Positions 47,321-57,037 of a stretch of 64,000 bases of DNA are shown here, one piece after another. Source of the DNA: Myxococcales bacterium. Lineage in GTDB: Bacteria > Myxococcota_A > Polyangia > Nannocystales > Nannocystaceae. Below the pieces are notes generated by a model. It saw only the letters and a list, made by a program, of their open reading frames with translations, did no database searches and had not been told where the DNA came from. Each line of letters starts with the position of its first letter. Position 1 is the stretch's first letter. The position numbers and the translations under genes were made by a program. Location of the stretch: positions 124,001 through 188,000 of the forward strand of contig JACKDV010000010.1 in assembly GCA_020633315.1 (NCBI GenBank), given 5' to 3'.

Positions 47321-48654
47321 TTGGCCTCCGCTCCCAGGCGATGGAACGCGCGCAGGATCTCGCGGCGGCGGGCCCCGGGGGCGACCACCACGAGGTGCTC
47401 GCCGCCGTTGATCCGCGTGCTCGGATCGCACAGGCGCATCTGGTCGTCGTGGCCGATGACGGCGAGCACCATGGTGCCGGCGCCCAGGGGCAGCGCGCGC
47501 GGGACCAGGGGGCGGGCCAGGTCGGGCACGCGCAGCTCGAGCAGCTCGAGGTCGGTGCCGGGCAGGCGCGCCGCGCCGATGAGCTCGCGCCCCGGCAGCA
47601 GGCCGTGCAGGGTCTGGGCCATCACCTCGTGGGCGCTGGTGGTGCCCTCGATGCCCAGGTGCTGGTAGACCGAGGCGTAGCCCGGCCGGTGCACGAGCGA
47701 GAAGGTGTGCTCCACCCCCAGCTCGCGGGTGAGCAGCGAGGCCATGAGGTTGACCTCGTCCGAGCCGGTGACCGACAGCACCCACTCGGCCAGGCCCACC
47801 CGCTCCTCGCGGAGGAACGCGAGGCTGGTGCCGTCGCCGTTGAGGATGGTGCACTTGGGCACCAGGCGGGCCAGCTCCTCGCAGCGGCTGCGCGAGGGCT
47901 CGATGAGCCGCACGTCGCCCACCAGGGTGGAGAACAGGGTGGCGAGCTGCACCCCCACGTCGCCGCCCCCGATGAGCACCGCGCGGCCGCGGCTGCGGCT
48001 GCGCTGCACGAGGTCGGCCACCGCCAGCGGGGTGCCCAGCAGCAGCAGGCGGTCGCCCTCCTCCAGCGCCTCCACCTCGGCCGGGGCCCGCATGTTGCCG
48101 CCGCGCAGCACCCCGCGGGCGATCGCCTCGCCGCGCGAGCGCATCTTGGACGGGTTCTCGCCGCGGAAGGGCGAGCCGGCGTCGACGCGCACCAGCGCCA
48201 CGTGGGCCGCCCCGCCGCCGGGGGCCGAGGTGAAGGCCGCGTCGATCGAGGTGACCATGCGCAGCAGCTCGCGTCCCACCAGCCGCGCTGCGCAGATGCA
48301 CGCGTCGATGCCCGCGATGTCGCGCTCGAGCCCCTCGTTGCTGCGGTAGAAGCCCGGGTCGTCCACGCGGGCGATGGTGCGGCCCACCCCCACCTCGCGG
48401 GCCATCACCGCGGCGGCCACGTTGACCGCGTCGTGCCCGGTGACGGCCACCGCCACGTCGGCGCGGTGGGCCTCGGCCCGCTCGAGCACGCGGCGGTGGG
48501 TCACGTCGCCGCGCATGGTGAGCACGTCGAGGCCCTCCTCGGCCATGGCCAGGGCCTGCGGATCGTCGTCGACGAGGACCACCTCGGCCTCGTGGGACAG
48601 CGAGGCCGCGATGAAGCGTCCGGCCTCGCCACCGCCCAGGATCAGTGCTCTCAT
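47317..48654 (-). CDS. trkA: TrkA potassium-channel regulatory subunit (two RCK domains)
   Basis: 445 residues. Two tandem TrkA_N/TrkA_C units are visible: the first nucleotide-binding fold starts ALILGGGEAGRFIAASLSHE, the second RAVLIGGGDVGVQLATLFST at about residue 225. Each has the G-x-G-x-x-G-like turn and the acidic strand-end (VVLVDDD, VRLIEPS). TrkA binds NAD(H) and ATP/ADP and gates TrkH. The ATG at 48654 overlaps the antiporter stop by 4 bp (ATGA). It sits between the KefB-like gene and trkH and could regulate the exchanger as well as TrkH (inference). Confidence 0.93.
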   Translation of the reverse strand: MRALILGGGEAGRFIAASLSHEAEVVLVDDDPQALAMAEEGLDVLTMRGDVTHRRVLERAEAHRADVAVAVTGHDAVNVAAAVMAREVGVGRTIARVDDPGFYRSNEGLERDIAGIDACICAARLVGRELLRMVTSIDAAFTSAPGGGAAHVALVRVDAGSPFRGENPSKMRSRGEAIARGVLRGGNMRAPAEVEALEEGDRLLLLGTPLAVADLVQRSRSRGRAVLIGGGDVGVQLATLFSTLVGDVRLIEPSRSRCEELARLVPKCTILNGDGTSLAFLREERVGLAEWVLSVTGSDEVNLMASLLTRELGVEHTFSLVHRPGYASVYQHLGIEGTTSAHEVMAQTLHGLLPGRELIGAARLPGTDLELLELRVPDLARPLVPRALPLGAGTMVLAVIGHDDQMRLCDPSTRINGGEHLVVVAPGARRREILRAFHRLGAEAK

Positions 48655-50108
48655 GCTCCTCCTCCGGCTGCGGGCTCGTCGGGTGGCGCGGCCCTCGAGG
48701 ACGCGGGCGCGCTGGAGCTCGTCGCGTCGGTCTCGGACGAGGCGGGCTCGGCTGCGTCGGGCTCGTGGGGCTTCGCCTCGGACGTCGTGGTCTCTCCCTC
48801 GTCGGCCTCCGCCTCCTCGACCTTCGCGACCGGCACCGGTCGATGCGCTCCGGTCGGGCGGTTGGCCAGCGCCTTGATCTCCCCCGCGTCGGCCAGGTAG
48901 CGGCGCAGCGAGCCCATGGCGAACAGGTCGGTGAAGAGCACCCCGCCCAGGATCGTGGTGGTCACCGGTCCGGCGAGCTCGGGGAAGCGCTGGGCGAAGG
49001 CCAGCGAGATCGCCGAGGCGAGCACGCCGTGGCCCAGCAGCGCTCGGCCGATGCCGGGGGCCGAGTCGCCCACGAAGGTGGTGACGGCCATGCGGCTGAA
49101 CACCCGCAGGGCGGTGGTGCGCAGCAGCACGTAGCCGGGGATCAGCAGCAGGTACCAGCCCGACTCGGGGGCGAGGGTGGCCCCCGCGAGCAGCAGCACC
49201 AGCACGGTGGTGGGGAAGCGCAGGGGGCGGAGCGCCTCGTCGAGCCGGGCGGCGTGCGAGGAGGTGAGGGCCAGGGTGAGGCCGGCGAAGAGGTTGGCGA
49301 ACAGCGGCGAGACGCCCAGCGCCGCGCCCACGCCGGCCGCGAACACGATCACGCCCACGCCGGCCACGAGCAGCCGCATGGGGTCGCCCTCGCGGCCGAG
49401 GAAGATGCTGAACAGCAGCCCGGTGAAGCCACCCGCGAGCAGCGTGATGATCGCCCACTCCACGATGGTGAGCCCCAGGGCGCTCGCGGTGATGGTGGCG
49501 CGGCTTCCCGCCATGGCGAGGCCGAAGGTGAAGACGGCCAGGAGCTGGGCGGCCGAGGCCATCGCCCGCAGCAGCTCGGCCCGCTCGGGGCTCACCTCGA
49601 AGCGCTGCACCGCGGTGGAGATGAGGGCTGCGCTGCAGGTGCCCGCGGCCGCGCCCACGGTCAGGCCGATCCACAGCGCCTCGGGCGAGACCCACAGCGA
49701 GATCAGCGTGTCGGAGGTATAGGAGATCGGCTCGGACATCAGCGGATCGCCCATGAGCAGCTCGGGGTCGAGCACCTGGATCACGCCGGTGGTCACCGCG
49801 GCCACGCACAGGATGATGGCGGCCGTGGTGCCGCCGCCGGCCAGGAAGGCCTCGGTGCCCGCCCGCACCCGCCGGATCTCCAGGCCCACGAGGAAGCCGA
49901 TCACCCCGAGCACGGTGGAGACGAACAGATCGAGGGCGAGCAGCACCTCGCGGTCGAGGATCCCCAGCACGAAGGGGCCCAAGAGCACCCCGAGCAGCAG
50001 GTACTCCACCCCCGAGAGCGCGAGCGCCCGGGCGGTGAAGCGGTCGAGGACGCGCCCCGCCACGAAGGCGAAGACGACGACTCCGACGAACAGGACGGTG
50101 GTGCTCAC
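48651..50108 (-). CDS. KefB-like cation:proton antiporter
   Basis: 485 residues. A GTG start at 50108 has GAGG 5-7 nt upstream. About 12 membrane helices cover residues 3-420 (VLFVGVVVFAFVAGRVLDRF, VSTVLGVIGFLVGLEIRRVR, GLTVGAAAGTCSAALISTAV). The sequence has a CPA2-like plan but is divergent. The C-terminal 60 residues form a charged Glu/Ala/Ser tail without an RCK domain. It is the first gene of the six-gene unit, diverging from the SIMPL gene at 50276. Probably exports K+ or Na+ in exchange for H+. Confidence 0.85.
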   Translation of the reverse strand: MSTTVLFVGVVVFAFVAGRVLDRFTARALALSGVEYLLLGVLLGPFVLGILDREVLLALDLFVSTVLGVIGFLVGLEIRRVRAGTEAFLAGGGTTAAIILCVAAVTTGVIQVLDPELLMGDPLMSEPISYTSDTLISLWVSPEALWIGLTVGAAAGTCSAALISTAVQRFEVSPERAELLRAMASAAQLLAVFTFGLAMAGSRATITASALGLTIVEWAIITLLAGGFTGLLFSIFLGREGDPMRLLVAGVGVIVFAAGVGAALGVSPLFANLFAGLTLALTSSHAARLDEALRPLRFPTTVLVLLLAGATLAPESGWYLLLIPGYVLLRTTALRVFSRMAVTTFVGDSAPGIGRALLGHGVLASAISLAFAQRFPELAGPVTTTILGGVLFTDLFAMGSLRRYLADAGEIKALANRPTGAHRPVPVAKVEEAEADEGETTTSEAKPHEPDAAEPASSETDATSSSAPASSRAAPPDEPAAGGGA

Positions 50109-50275
50109 GGGCCTCGGCGGGACCGCGGCCCCTGGACGGGATGACGCGGCGACGGCAGCGTGCCACCGATACGGGGCGAGAGGCAACGCACGTGCTGGCC
50201 GGAGTCGGGAGCGTAGTCGCGCGTGCGGTTTTTGCCGGTCATCGGTCCCGATCGAGCTGTCATCGTGCTCCTTCG

Positions 50276-50908
50276 ATGAAGCTGGAAGAGCCGACCCCGA
50301 GAACCCTGGAGGTGACCGGTGCGGGCGCGGTGGAGGTCGCACCCGACGTGGCCACCGTCACCCTCGCCGTGATCACCGAGGCCAAGACCGCGGCCGAGGC
50401 CGTCGAGCGCAACGCGGCCACGATGACCGCGGTGACCAAGGCCGTGGAGGCGCTGCCCCTCGGCTCGATCCGCACGACCGGCCTGGGCGTGGCCCCCATC
50501 ACGGTGTGGGACGCCGACACGCGCAGCAGCACGATCACGGGCTTCCGGGCGGACAACGGAATCGCGGTGGAGACCAAGGTGGACGGCGCCGGTGCGATCT
50601 TCGACGCGGGCGTGACGGCGGGGGCCAACCAGAGCAGCGGGATCACCTTCGGGCTGCGAGACGAGCGGCCGCACCGCGAGGAGGCGCTGCGCATCGCGGT
50701 CAAGGAGGCCCACGCCGACGCATCGGTGGTGGCGACCACGGCCGACGCGGTGCTGCTGGGGCCCGAGCGCATCGAGGTGGATCCCGCGGCCGCGCCCGCG
50801 GTGCGCACGCTGGAGCTGGCGCGATCGGAGGTGGCGACCCCGGTGATGCCCGGCGCGCTGCGGATCTCCGCCCGCGTGCGCATGGTGTTTCGCTACCGAC
50901 CGCAGTGA
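50276..50908 (+). CDS. SIMPL domain (DUF541) protein
   Basis: 210 residues. The whole chain matches the SIMPL pattern: an opening strand (TLEVTGAGAVEVAPDVATV), a helix (AAEAVERNAATMTAVTKAVE), TTGLGVAPITVWDAD, GFRADNGIAVETK, and a final VMPGALRISARVRMVFRY. Unlike many relatives it has no signal peptide or membrane helix, so it appears cytoplasmic. Members form oligomeric rings; the role is unclear. It is divergent from the potassium-transport operon with 167 bp between starts. Confidence 0.82.
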   Translation: MKLEEPTPRTLEVTGAGAVEVAPDVATVTLAVITEAKTAAEAVERNAATMTAVTKAVEALPLGSIRTTGLGVAPITVWDADTRSSTITGFRADNGIAVETKVDGAGAIFDAGVTAGANQSSGITFGLRDERPHREEALRIAVKEAHADASVVATTADAVLLGPERIEVDPAAAPAVRTLELARSEVATPVMPGALRISARVRMVFRYRPQ

Positions 50909-50977
50909 TCGTGCGGCAACCGGTCGCGAGGTGGTGACGGAACGGCGAGCATCGTGCCAAGGTCCGGCCCCCGGGCC

Positions 50978-52219
50978 ATGACCAACGCCAGCACGCCCTC
51001 GGGCGGCGACGAGGACGTCCCCGTCGCCGCCTTCGCCACGCTGTGGCTGACCCTGTTCATCGACCTGGTCGGCTTCGGGATCATCATCCCGGTCCTGCCG
51101 TTCTATGCGACGAGCTTCGGGGCCTCGCCGCAGGTGGTCACGCTGCTGAGCACCAGCTACTCGCTGGCGCAGTTCCTCGCCGCCCCGGTGCTCGGACGGA
51201 TCAGCGATCGGGTGGGGCGACGGCCGGTGATGCTGGTCTCGATCGCGGGCTCGGCGGTCTCGATGCTGGTGCTCGGCCTGGCGCAGACCCTGTGGATGGT
51301 GTTCCTGGCGCGGGCGCTGGCCGGGCTGTTCACCGCCAACATCTCCACCGCGCACGCCTACGTGGCCGATCGGGTGGCGCCGGCCAAGCGCGCCAAGTAC
51401 ATGGGGCTGATGGGCTCGGCCATCGGGCTGGGCTTCGTGTTCGGGCCGGCGATGGGGGGGCTGCTGAGCACGCCCGAGCACCCCGAGCTGCCGTTCCTGG
51501 TCTCGGCCGGGCTGGCCGCGCTCAACTGGGGCATGGCCTTCTTGTGGCTGCCCGAGAGCCACCGTCGGGCCGACGCCGCGCCCGGCCCCTCGGCGCCCGG
51601 CGTGGCCGCGGTGCTGGGCCGGCGGCGACCATGGAGCTCCATCGTGGACGCGCTGTGGGGCAAGCCGCTGGGCTGGCTGGTGCTGGTCAACCTCGGCTTC
51701 GTGGTTGCGTTCGCGGCGATGGAGTCCACCTACGCGCTGATGCTCGAGGCGGTGCTGGGCTACGGCGCCCAGCAGACCGGAGCCATCTTCGCCTTCATCG
51801 GGGTGATCATCGTGCTCACCCAGGGCCTCTTGGTGGGGCGACTGGTGGGTCGGCTGGGCGAGCGGCACACCCTGATGACGGGGATGCTGATCCTCAGCGC
51901 CGGCCTGGTGGTGATCGGGCTGATGGAGGCGCCGTGGCTGGCCTTCGTGGGCAGCGCCGGGATCGCCTGCGGCAACGGGCTGATGACGCCCAGCATCAAT
52001 GCGCTGGTGAGCCGCTTCTCGAGCGGGCGCACCCAGGGCTTCCACATGGGGCTGTCGTCGTCGGCGGGCGCGCTGGGGCGGATCGTGGGCCCAGCCTGGG
52101 CCGGTGTGGTGTTCGAGCGCGTGGGCCCCGGGGTGCCCATGCTGGTCGCGGCGGGCCTGGTGGTGGTGGCGGGCCTGGTGGTGCTGACGCGGCTGCGTGC
52201 CCCGCCGGACGTCGATTAG
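50978..52219 (+). CDS. MFS drug:H+ antiporter, TetA-like
   Basis: 413 residues with 12 predicted helices. The first loop carries the MFS motif A GRISDRVGRRPVM (about residue 80) and the N-terminus has the TetA-like TLFIDLVGFGIIIPVLPFYA. A GPAMGGLLSTPEHPELPF segment at about residue 155 fits motif C. Related proteins export tetracycline and other drugs by proton exchange. Without its substrate, drug resistance is an inference. An in-frame GTG at 50954 would add 8 residues; ATG 50978 is used. Confidence 0.86.
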   Translation: MTNASTPSGGDEDVPVAAFATLWLTLFIDLVGFGIIIPVLPFYATSFGASPQVVTLLSTSYSLAQFLAAPVLGRISDRVGRRPVMLVSIAGSAVSMLVLGLAQTLWMVFLARALAGLFTANISTAHAYVADRVAPAKRAKYMGLMGSAIGLGFVFGPAMGGLLSTPEHPELPFLVSAGLAALNWGMAFLWLPESHRRADAAPGPSAPGVAAVLGRRRPWSSIVDALWGKPLGWLVLVNLGFVVAFAAMESTYALMLEAVLGYGAQQTGAIFAFIGVIIVLTQGLLVGRLVGRLGERHTLMTGMLILSAGLVVIGLMEAPWLAFVGSAGIACGNGLMTPSINALVSRFSSGRTQGFHMGLSSSAGALGRIVGPAWAGVVFERVGPGVPMLVAAGLVVVAGLVVLTRLRAPPDVD

Positions 52220-52296
52220 CGTGCCTCGAGGCGTTGGCTCCCTCACTGGCAAAGGCTGCGGTTGACAAGGGGCCTCGTTCGGCGGACCCATCGGAC

Positions 52297-54690
52297 ATGC
52301 ACGAGCTTTGGTCCCGGGTTCGCGAGGGTCGCAATGTGGTCGTGGTGGGCACGCCACCGCCGGCCCCGGAGAGCACGAGCGACGGGGAGCGCTGGTCGGT
52401 GGTGCGGGTGGGCTGCGACGGTCCGTGGTCCACCTGGGGTCCGGTCGAGGGGGCGCGTCGTCGCATCGAGGCACTGCTCGGCGAGCAGAGCCCGCGCTGG
52501 GACGAGGCCCTCGATCGCATGGGCACCAGCACGCGGCTGCTGGGCGATCTGCCCGAGCCCACCATCGAGGCGACCCTGGTGGGTGCGGCCAACCGCCTGG
52601 CCGAGCACGCCGATCGTCGCGCGGCGCTGGTGTTCGAGGCGCTCGACCACGCCGACGAGGCGACGGTGCAGGCGCTGCGCGACATCGTGGGTCGGGTGGG
52701 CTGGCTGCGCCTGCCCCTGGTGCTCGCGGTGGAGCAGTGGCCGCCCGAGGGCTCGCTGCGCGAGCTGCTCGAGCAGGTCGACGGCGAGATCCTCGCCTGC
52801 GAGCCCGTCGAGACCAAGCCCGAGTTCGAGTGGTCGGGTCTCGAGTCGGGGCAGCTGCTGGTGATGCGGGCCGGCGCGGTGATCGGGCGCAGCTTCGAGG
52901 CCGAGCTGGTCGGTCGGCTGCTGGGGGTCTCGGTCGACACCGTGCTGGTGCGGCTGCAGCAGGCGGTCGACCAGGGAGCCCCGCTGGCGGACCACGGCGG
53001 CGGTCGCTTCTCCCTGCCCGAGGCCGCCCATCGCCGCCTGGTGGCGCGGGTGCTGCCGTCGCTGGTCGAGCGCTGGAACCGACGGCTGGGCGAGATCCTG
53101 GCCGCGCCGATGGGGCCGGGGATGGATGCCGACGTGGACGAGCCGCGGGCGAGCGAGCGCCTGCACCGTCCGCCCGCGCCCGCCCGCGCGCCGGAGCCGG
53201 AGCCCGCTCGCGCGCCGGAGCCGGAGCCCGCTCGCGCGCCGGAGCCGGAGCCGGAGCTCGATGCGATGGCGTCGCTCGACGACGATCCTCCCGAGGACCC
53301 GGCCGCGCTCGAGGCCGAGACCCAGGTGCACGGTGGGCTCGAGCTCCCGGACGATGACGACGAGGACGAGCAGACCCGCGACTACAGCGAGCTGCTCGAG
53401 CCGGCCAAGGAGGAGCGGCTGCGGGAGCAGGCGGCGACGGCCCGGTCCGAGGCGCCGGAGCCGGAGCACGATTCCCAGGCGACGCTGCGGCTCGACGCCA
53501 ATGAGGCCCGCGAGCTGCTCGAGCGGGCCCGCGCCGCGCAGGACGGGCGCGACCAGGCTCGCGCCGCGCATCACCTGTCGGCGGCCGGGCTGCCGGGGCG
53601 CGCGGTGGAGCAGTACCTGGCGGCGCTGCGCAAGGTGGCCGCCCGCGGCGACAGCCGCCGCGCGCTGCTCATCGCCGAGCAGGCGCTGGCCCTGCTCGAG
53701 CGGCAGCCACCGTCGCGGACGCGCGACCTGATGCGGGCGCGGGTGCTCGCGATGGCGGCCCGGGTGCAGTGGCGCGGGGCCGGCCGGGGCCCGGCCCTCA
53801 CCCTGCAGGGCGCGCTCGAGTCTCTCGACGAGGCCCAGGTGCTGCTGGGTCGAGATGCTCCCCTCGATCTGCGCACCGAGGTCGCGCAGCTCGTGGCCGG
53901 CGTGTGCTACGACCTGGGCGACATCGCGTCGCTGCAGCGCGCCCTCGATGCGCTCACCGACGCGGCGCGGGGCCTGATGGAGGCCGGCGAGTCCACCCGG
54001 GCCGCGCGCCTGCTCAACGACCAGGCCGCGATCTACCTGCGGGCGGGCGATCCGGTGCGGGCCAACCACCTGCTCCAGCAGTCGCGCAGCATCTTCGACG
54101 GCATGCACCGCACCAAGCCCGACGATCCCACCGTGATCATCGAGCGCGCCGAGACCGAGCACCTGCTGGCCCGCCTGCCGCTGCACGCCCAGCTCCGGCC
54201 GGGGCGGGAGGACGACGCCTACTCGATGGCGCTGGGCCACGCCCGGGCCGCGGCCGAGGGCTACCGCCGCCTGGGCGGGCGCGTGGAGCTGGGCCGCGTG
54301 CTCGAGACGATGGGGCGGCTGGAGACCGCCCGCAGCCGCTTCGATCGGGCGGCCGAGCACGTCGACCAGGCGCTGACGATCGCGCGCCAGCTCGGCGACG
54401 TGACCGGCATGGCCCGCGGCACCGCGGCCCTGGCCGACCTCTACATCGCGGCGGGTCGGGCCGCCGAGGCGCTGGGGGCCCTGCGCGAGTCGGTGGCCTT
54501 CAACGTGGACAAGGGCTCGCCGCTGGGCCTGGCCGTCAACCGCCGCACCCTCGAGCGCCTCGAGCACGCGATCGCGGCCACGCCCTTCGCCCCGGCCGGC
54601 CTCATGGGCGCGGTGCGGGAGCTCGACCAGGTGCTGCACGAGGCCGAGTCGATGCTGGGGCGCGTGAGCGTGCCCGGCGACGTGGACTGA
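52297..54690 (+). CDS. TPR protein with degenerate STAND-like ATPase domain
   Basis: 797 residues. The N-terminal 260 residues resemble an AAA_16/STAND ATPase, but the P-loop is replaced by VVVVGTPPPAPES and the Walker B-like strand reads ALVFEALDHADEATVQALRD. A winged helix with LRELLEQVDGEILACEPVE follows. Residues 285-400 are a low-complexity acidic linker with an ARAPEPEP repeat. The C-terminal 400 residues hold TPR-like helix pairs (AVEQYLAALRKVAARGDSRR, GAGRAAEALGALRESVAF pattern). ATP binding is probably lost. It may be a scaffold or signal receiver; neighbours give no clue. Confidence 0.75.
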   Translation: MHELWSRVREGRNVVVVGTPPPAPESTSDGERWSVVRVGCDGPWSTWGPVEGARRRIEALLGEQSPRWDEALDRMGTSTRLLGDLPEPTIEATLVGAANRLAEHADRRAALVFEALDHADEATVQALRDIVGRVGWLRLPLVLAVEQWPPEGSLRELLEQVDGEILACEPVETKPEFEWSGLESGQLLVMRAGAVIGRSFEAELVGRLLGVSVDTVLVRLQQAVDQGAPLADHGGGRFSLPEAAHRRLVARVLPSLVERWNRRLGEILAAPMGPGMDADVDEPRASERLHRPPAPARAPEPEPARAPEPEPARAPEPEPELDAMASLDDDPPEDPAALEAETQVHGGLELPDDDDEDEQTRDYSELLEPAKEERLREQAATARSEAPEPEHDSQATLRLDANEARELLERARAAQDGRDQARAAHHLSAAGLPGRAVEQYLAALRKVAARGDSRRALLIAEQALALLERQPPSRTRDLMRARVLAMAARVQWRGAGRGPALTLQGALESLDEAQVLLGRDAPLDLRTEVAQLVAGVCYDLGDIASLQRALDALTDAARGLMEAGESTRAARLLNDQAAIYLRAGDPVRANHLLQQSRSIFDGMHRTKPDDPTVIIERAETEHLLARLPLHAQLRPGREDDAYSMALGHARAAAEGYRRLGGRVELGRVLETMGRLETARSRFDRAAEHVDQALTIARQLGDVTGMARGTAALADLYIAAGRAAEALGALRESVAFNVDKGSPLGLAVNRRTLERLEHAIAATPFAPAGLMGAVRELDQVLHEAESMLGRVSVPGDVD
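53183..53254 (+). repeat. 24-bp direct repeat (about three copies) coding ARAPEPEP
   Basis: Three adjacent 24-bp units encode the peptide ARAPEPEP in the linker of the TPR protein. The copies differ at only one or two bases, so they are recent or slip-prone. Confidence 0.7.
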
Positions 54691-54691
54691 C

Positions 54692-54702
54692 GAGCCGCGG
54701 GC

Positions 54703-54704
<2 letters not shown>
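54692..54704. terminator. small dyad at the convergent stop
   Basis: GAGCC (54692-54696) and GGCTC (54700-54704) with loop GCG span the 12-bp gap between the TPR and MATE genes and touch the MATE stop codon. Confidence 0.25.
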
Positions 54705-56058
<1,354 letters not shown>

Positions 56059-56115
56059 GGGCGAGGGACTCTAGCAGGCCATCGGGGAGGTCCCCGCTCG
56101 TGCACGACGAGGCCC

Positions 56116-56167
56116 CCGGGCTGCATGGCCGCGTGGCTCGACCGGGCCGCCGGGCTGCATGGCCGCG
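56116..56167. repeat. 18-bp direct repeat, two copies
   Basis: CCGGGCTGCATGGCCGCG occurs at 56116-56133 and again at 56150-56167, 34 bp apart, in the gap upstream of the MATE gene. No mobile-element feature is attached. Confidence 0.6.
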
Positions 56168-56196
56168 CGCTCGGTGCCCGGGCCTTCGAACGAGCA

Positions 56197-56225
56197 CGGC
56201 CCCGATGCGGGAGGCATCGGGGCCG
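56197..56225 (-). terminator. 12-bp perfect hairpin after the Cys-repeat lipoprotein
   Basis: CGGCCCCGATGC (56197-56208) and its exact complement (56214-56225) enclose a 5-nt loop, 47 bp beyond the minus-strand stop at 56272. There is no T-run. Confidence 0.65.
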
Positions 56226-56271
56226 GCTCGCAGGGCCTCGGCGACGCACCGGGCCCGGATCGGCTCTGGGA

Positions 56272-56916
56272 TCAGCAGGCTCCGCCGTCGCAGGTGCACG
56301 CGACCGGACAGTCGACCTCGCACGAGAGCGCGTCGGCGCAGGTGATGCTGCAGGCCATCGTGCAGGCGAGCCGGCACTCCGAGTCGACCTCGCAGGACTG
56401 GTTGCAGGTGCCGATGCCACCGCAGTCGAAGGAGCAGAGCGCTCCGGTCTCGCAGGTCTGGTTGCACGAGCCGCCGTCACAGGTGCCGCCGTCGCAGGTC
56501 GAGTCGGTCTCGCAGGTCTGGTTGCAGGCACCGCCCGTGCAGGTGAAGGAGCAGGTCGCCCCGCTCTCGCAGGTCTGGTTGCAGGCACCGCCGTCGCAGG
56601 TGAAGTCGCAGGACTCGCCCGAGGGGCAGGTCTGGTTGCACTTGCCCTCGGCGCAGTCGGGGACGATCTCGCCGCCGGTACCCGCGGTCCCGTCGGAGTC
56701 CGTCGCCCCGTCGGAGCCGGAGCCGGAGCCCGAGCCGTCGGCGCTGGTCTCCTCGCCGGTGGGGTTGTCGGTCGCTCCGGTGGTCTGATCGGTCGTGGCA
56801 CCGGTGGTGGGGTTGCTGTCGTTGGAGGTGTCGTCGCCGTCGTCGCTGACGATGACGCAAGCAGGCAAGGCCAAGGACAGGGCCAGGGATACGAAGGTGA
56901 TCTTCTTCATGGTCAT
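56272..56916 (-). CDS. Cys-rich repeat lipoprotein
   Basis: 214 residues. Signal MKKITFVSLALSLALPAC with a lipobox, then an 80-residue Ser/Thr/Asp/Gly linker. The C-terminal 120 residues contain about 28 Cys in repeating units of roughly 12-18 residues built on ACNQTCE: CNQTC occurs four times and CNQSC once, alternating with CDFTCDGG, CSFTCTGG and CSFDCGG. The pattern suggests a disulfide-linked beta-solenoid displayed on the cell surface. No ligand is known. ATG 56916 precedes a second ATG at 56910. A hairpin follows the stop. Confidence 0.8.
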   Translation of the reverse strand: MTMKKITFVSLALSLALPACVIVSDDGDDTSNDSNPTTGATTDQTTGATDNPTGEETSADGSGSGSGSDGATDSDGTAGTGGEIVPDCAEGKCNQTCPSGESCDFTCDGGACNQTCESGATCSFTCTGGACNQTCETDSTCDGGTCDGGSCNQTCETGALCSFDCGGIGTCNQSCEVDSECRLACTMACSITCADALSCEVDCPVACTCDGGAC

Positions 56917-57037
56917 GCTCGTGGGGTCGCTGCGCCGCCCCTGCGACGCAGGAGGATGGAGTGTGCCGGACCCCGAACCGATTGCGTCACGAAAGCGCTG
57001 CCGATCGGCTCGGGGGAGACCTCGTCGTTTTTGGCGG

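Noticed and set aside
41831..47668. A 1945-codon plus-strand open frame across the antiporter and trkH genes.
   Set aside because: It is antisense to genuine transporter genes and reads as Gln/Gly/His/Arg-rich text without any domain. In DNA with G/C at third positions the complementary frame is open by chance.
52262..52267. TTGACA just upstream of the TPR gene.
   Set aside because: The sequence 17 bp downstream is GACCCA, not a -10 box, and the leader would be only a few bases.
56116..56167. Two-copy 18-bp repeat as an insertion footprint or attachment site.
   Set aside because: No integrase, transposase or tRNA is nearby and the copies are only 34 bp apart.
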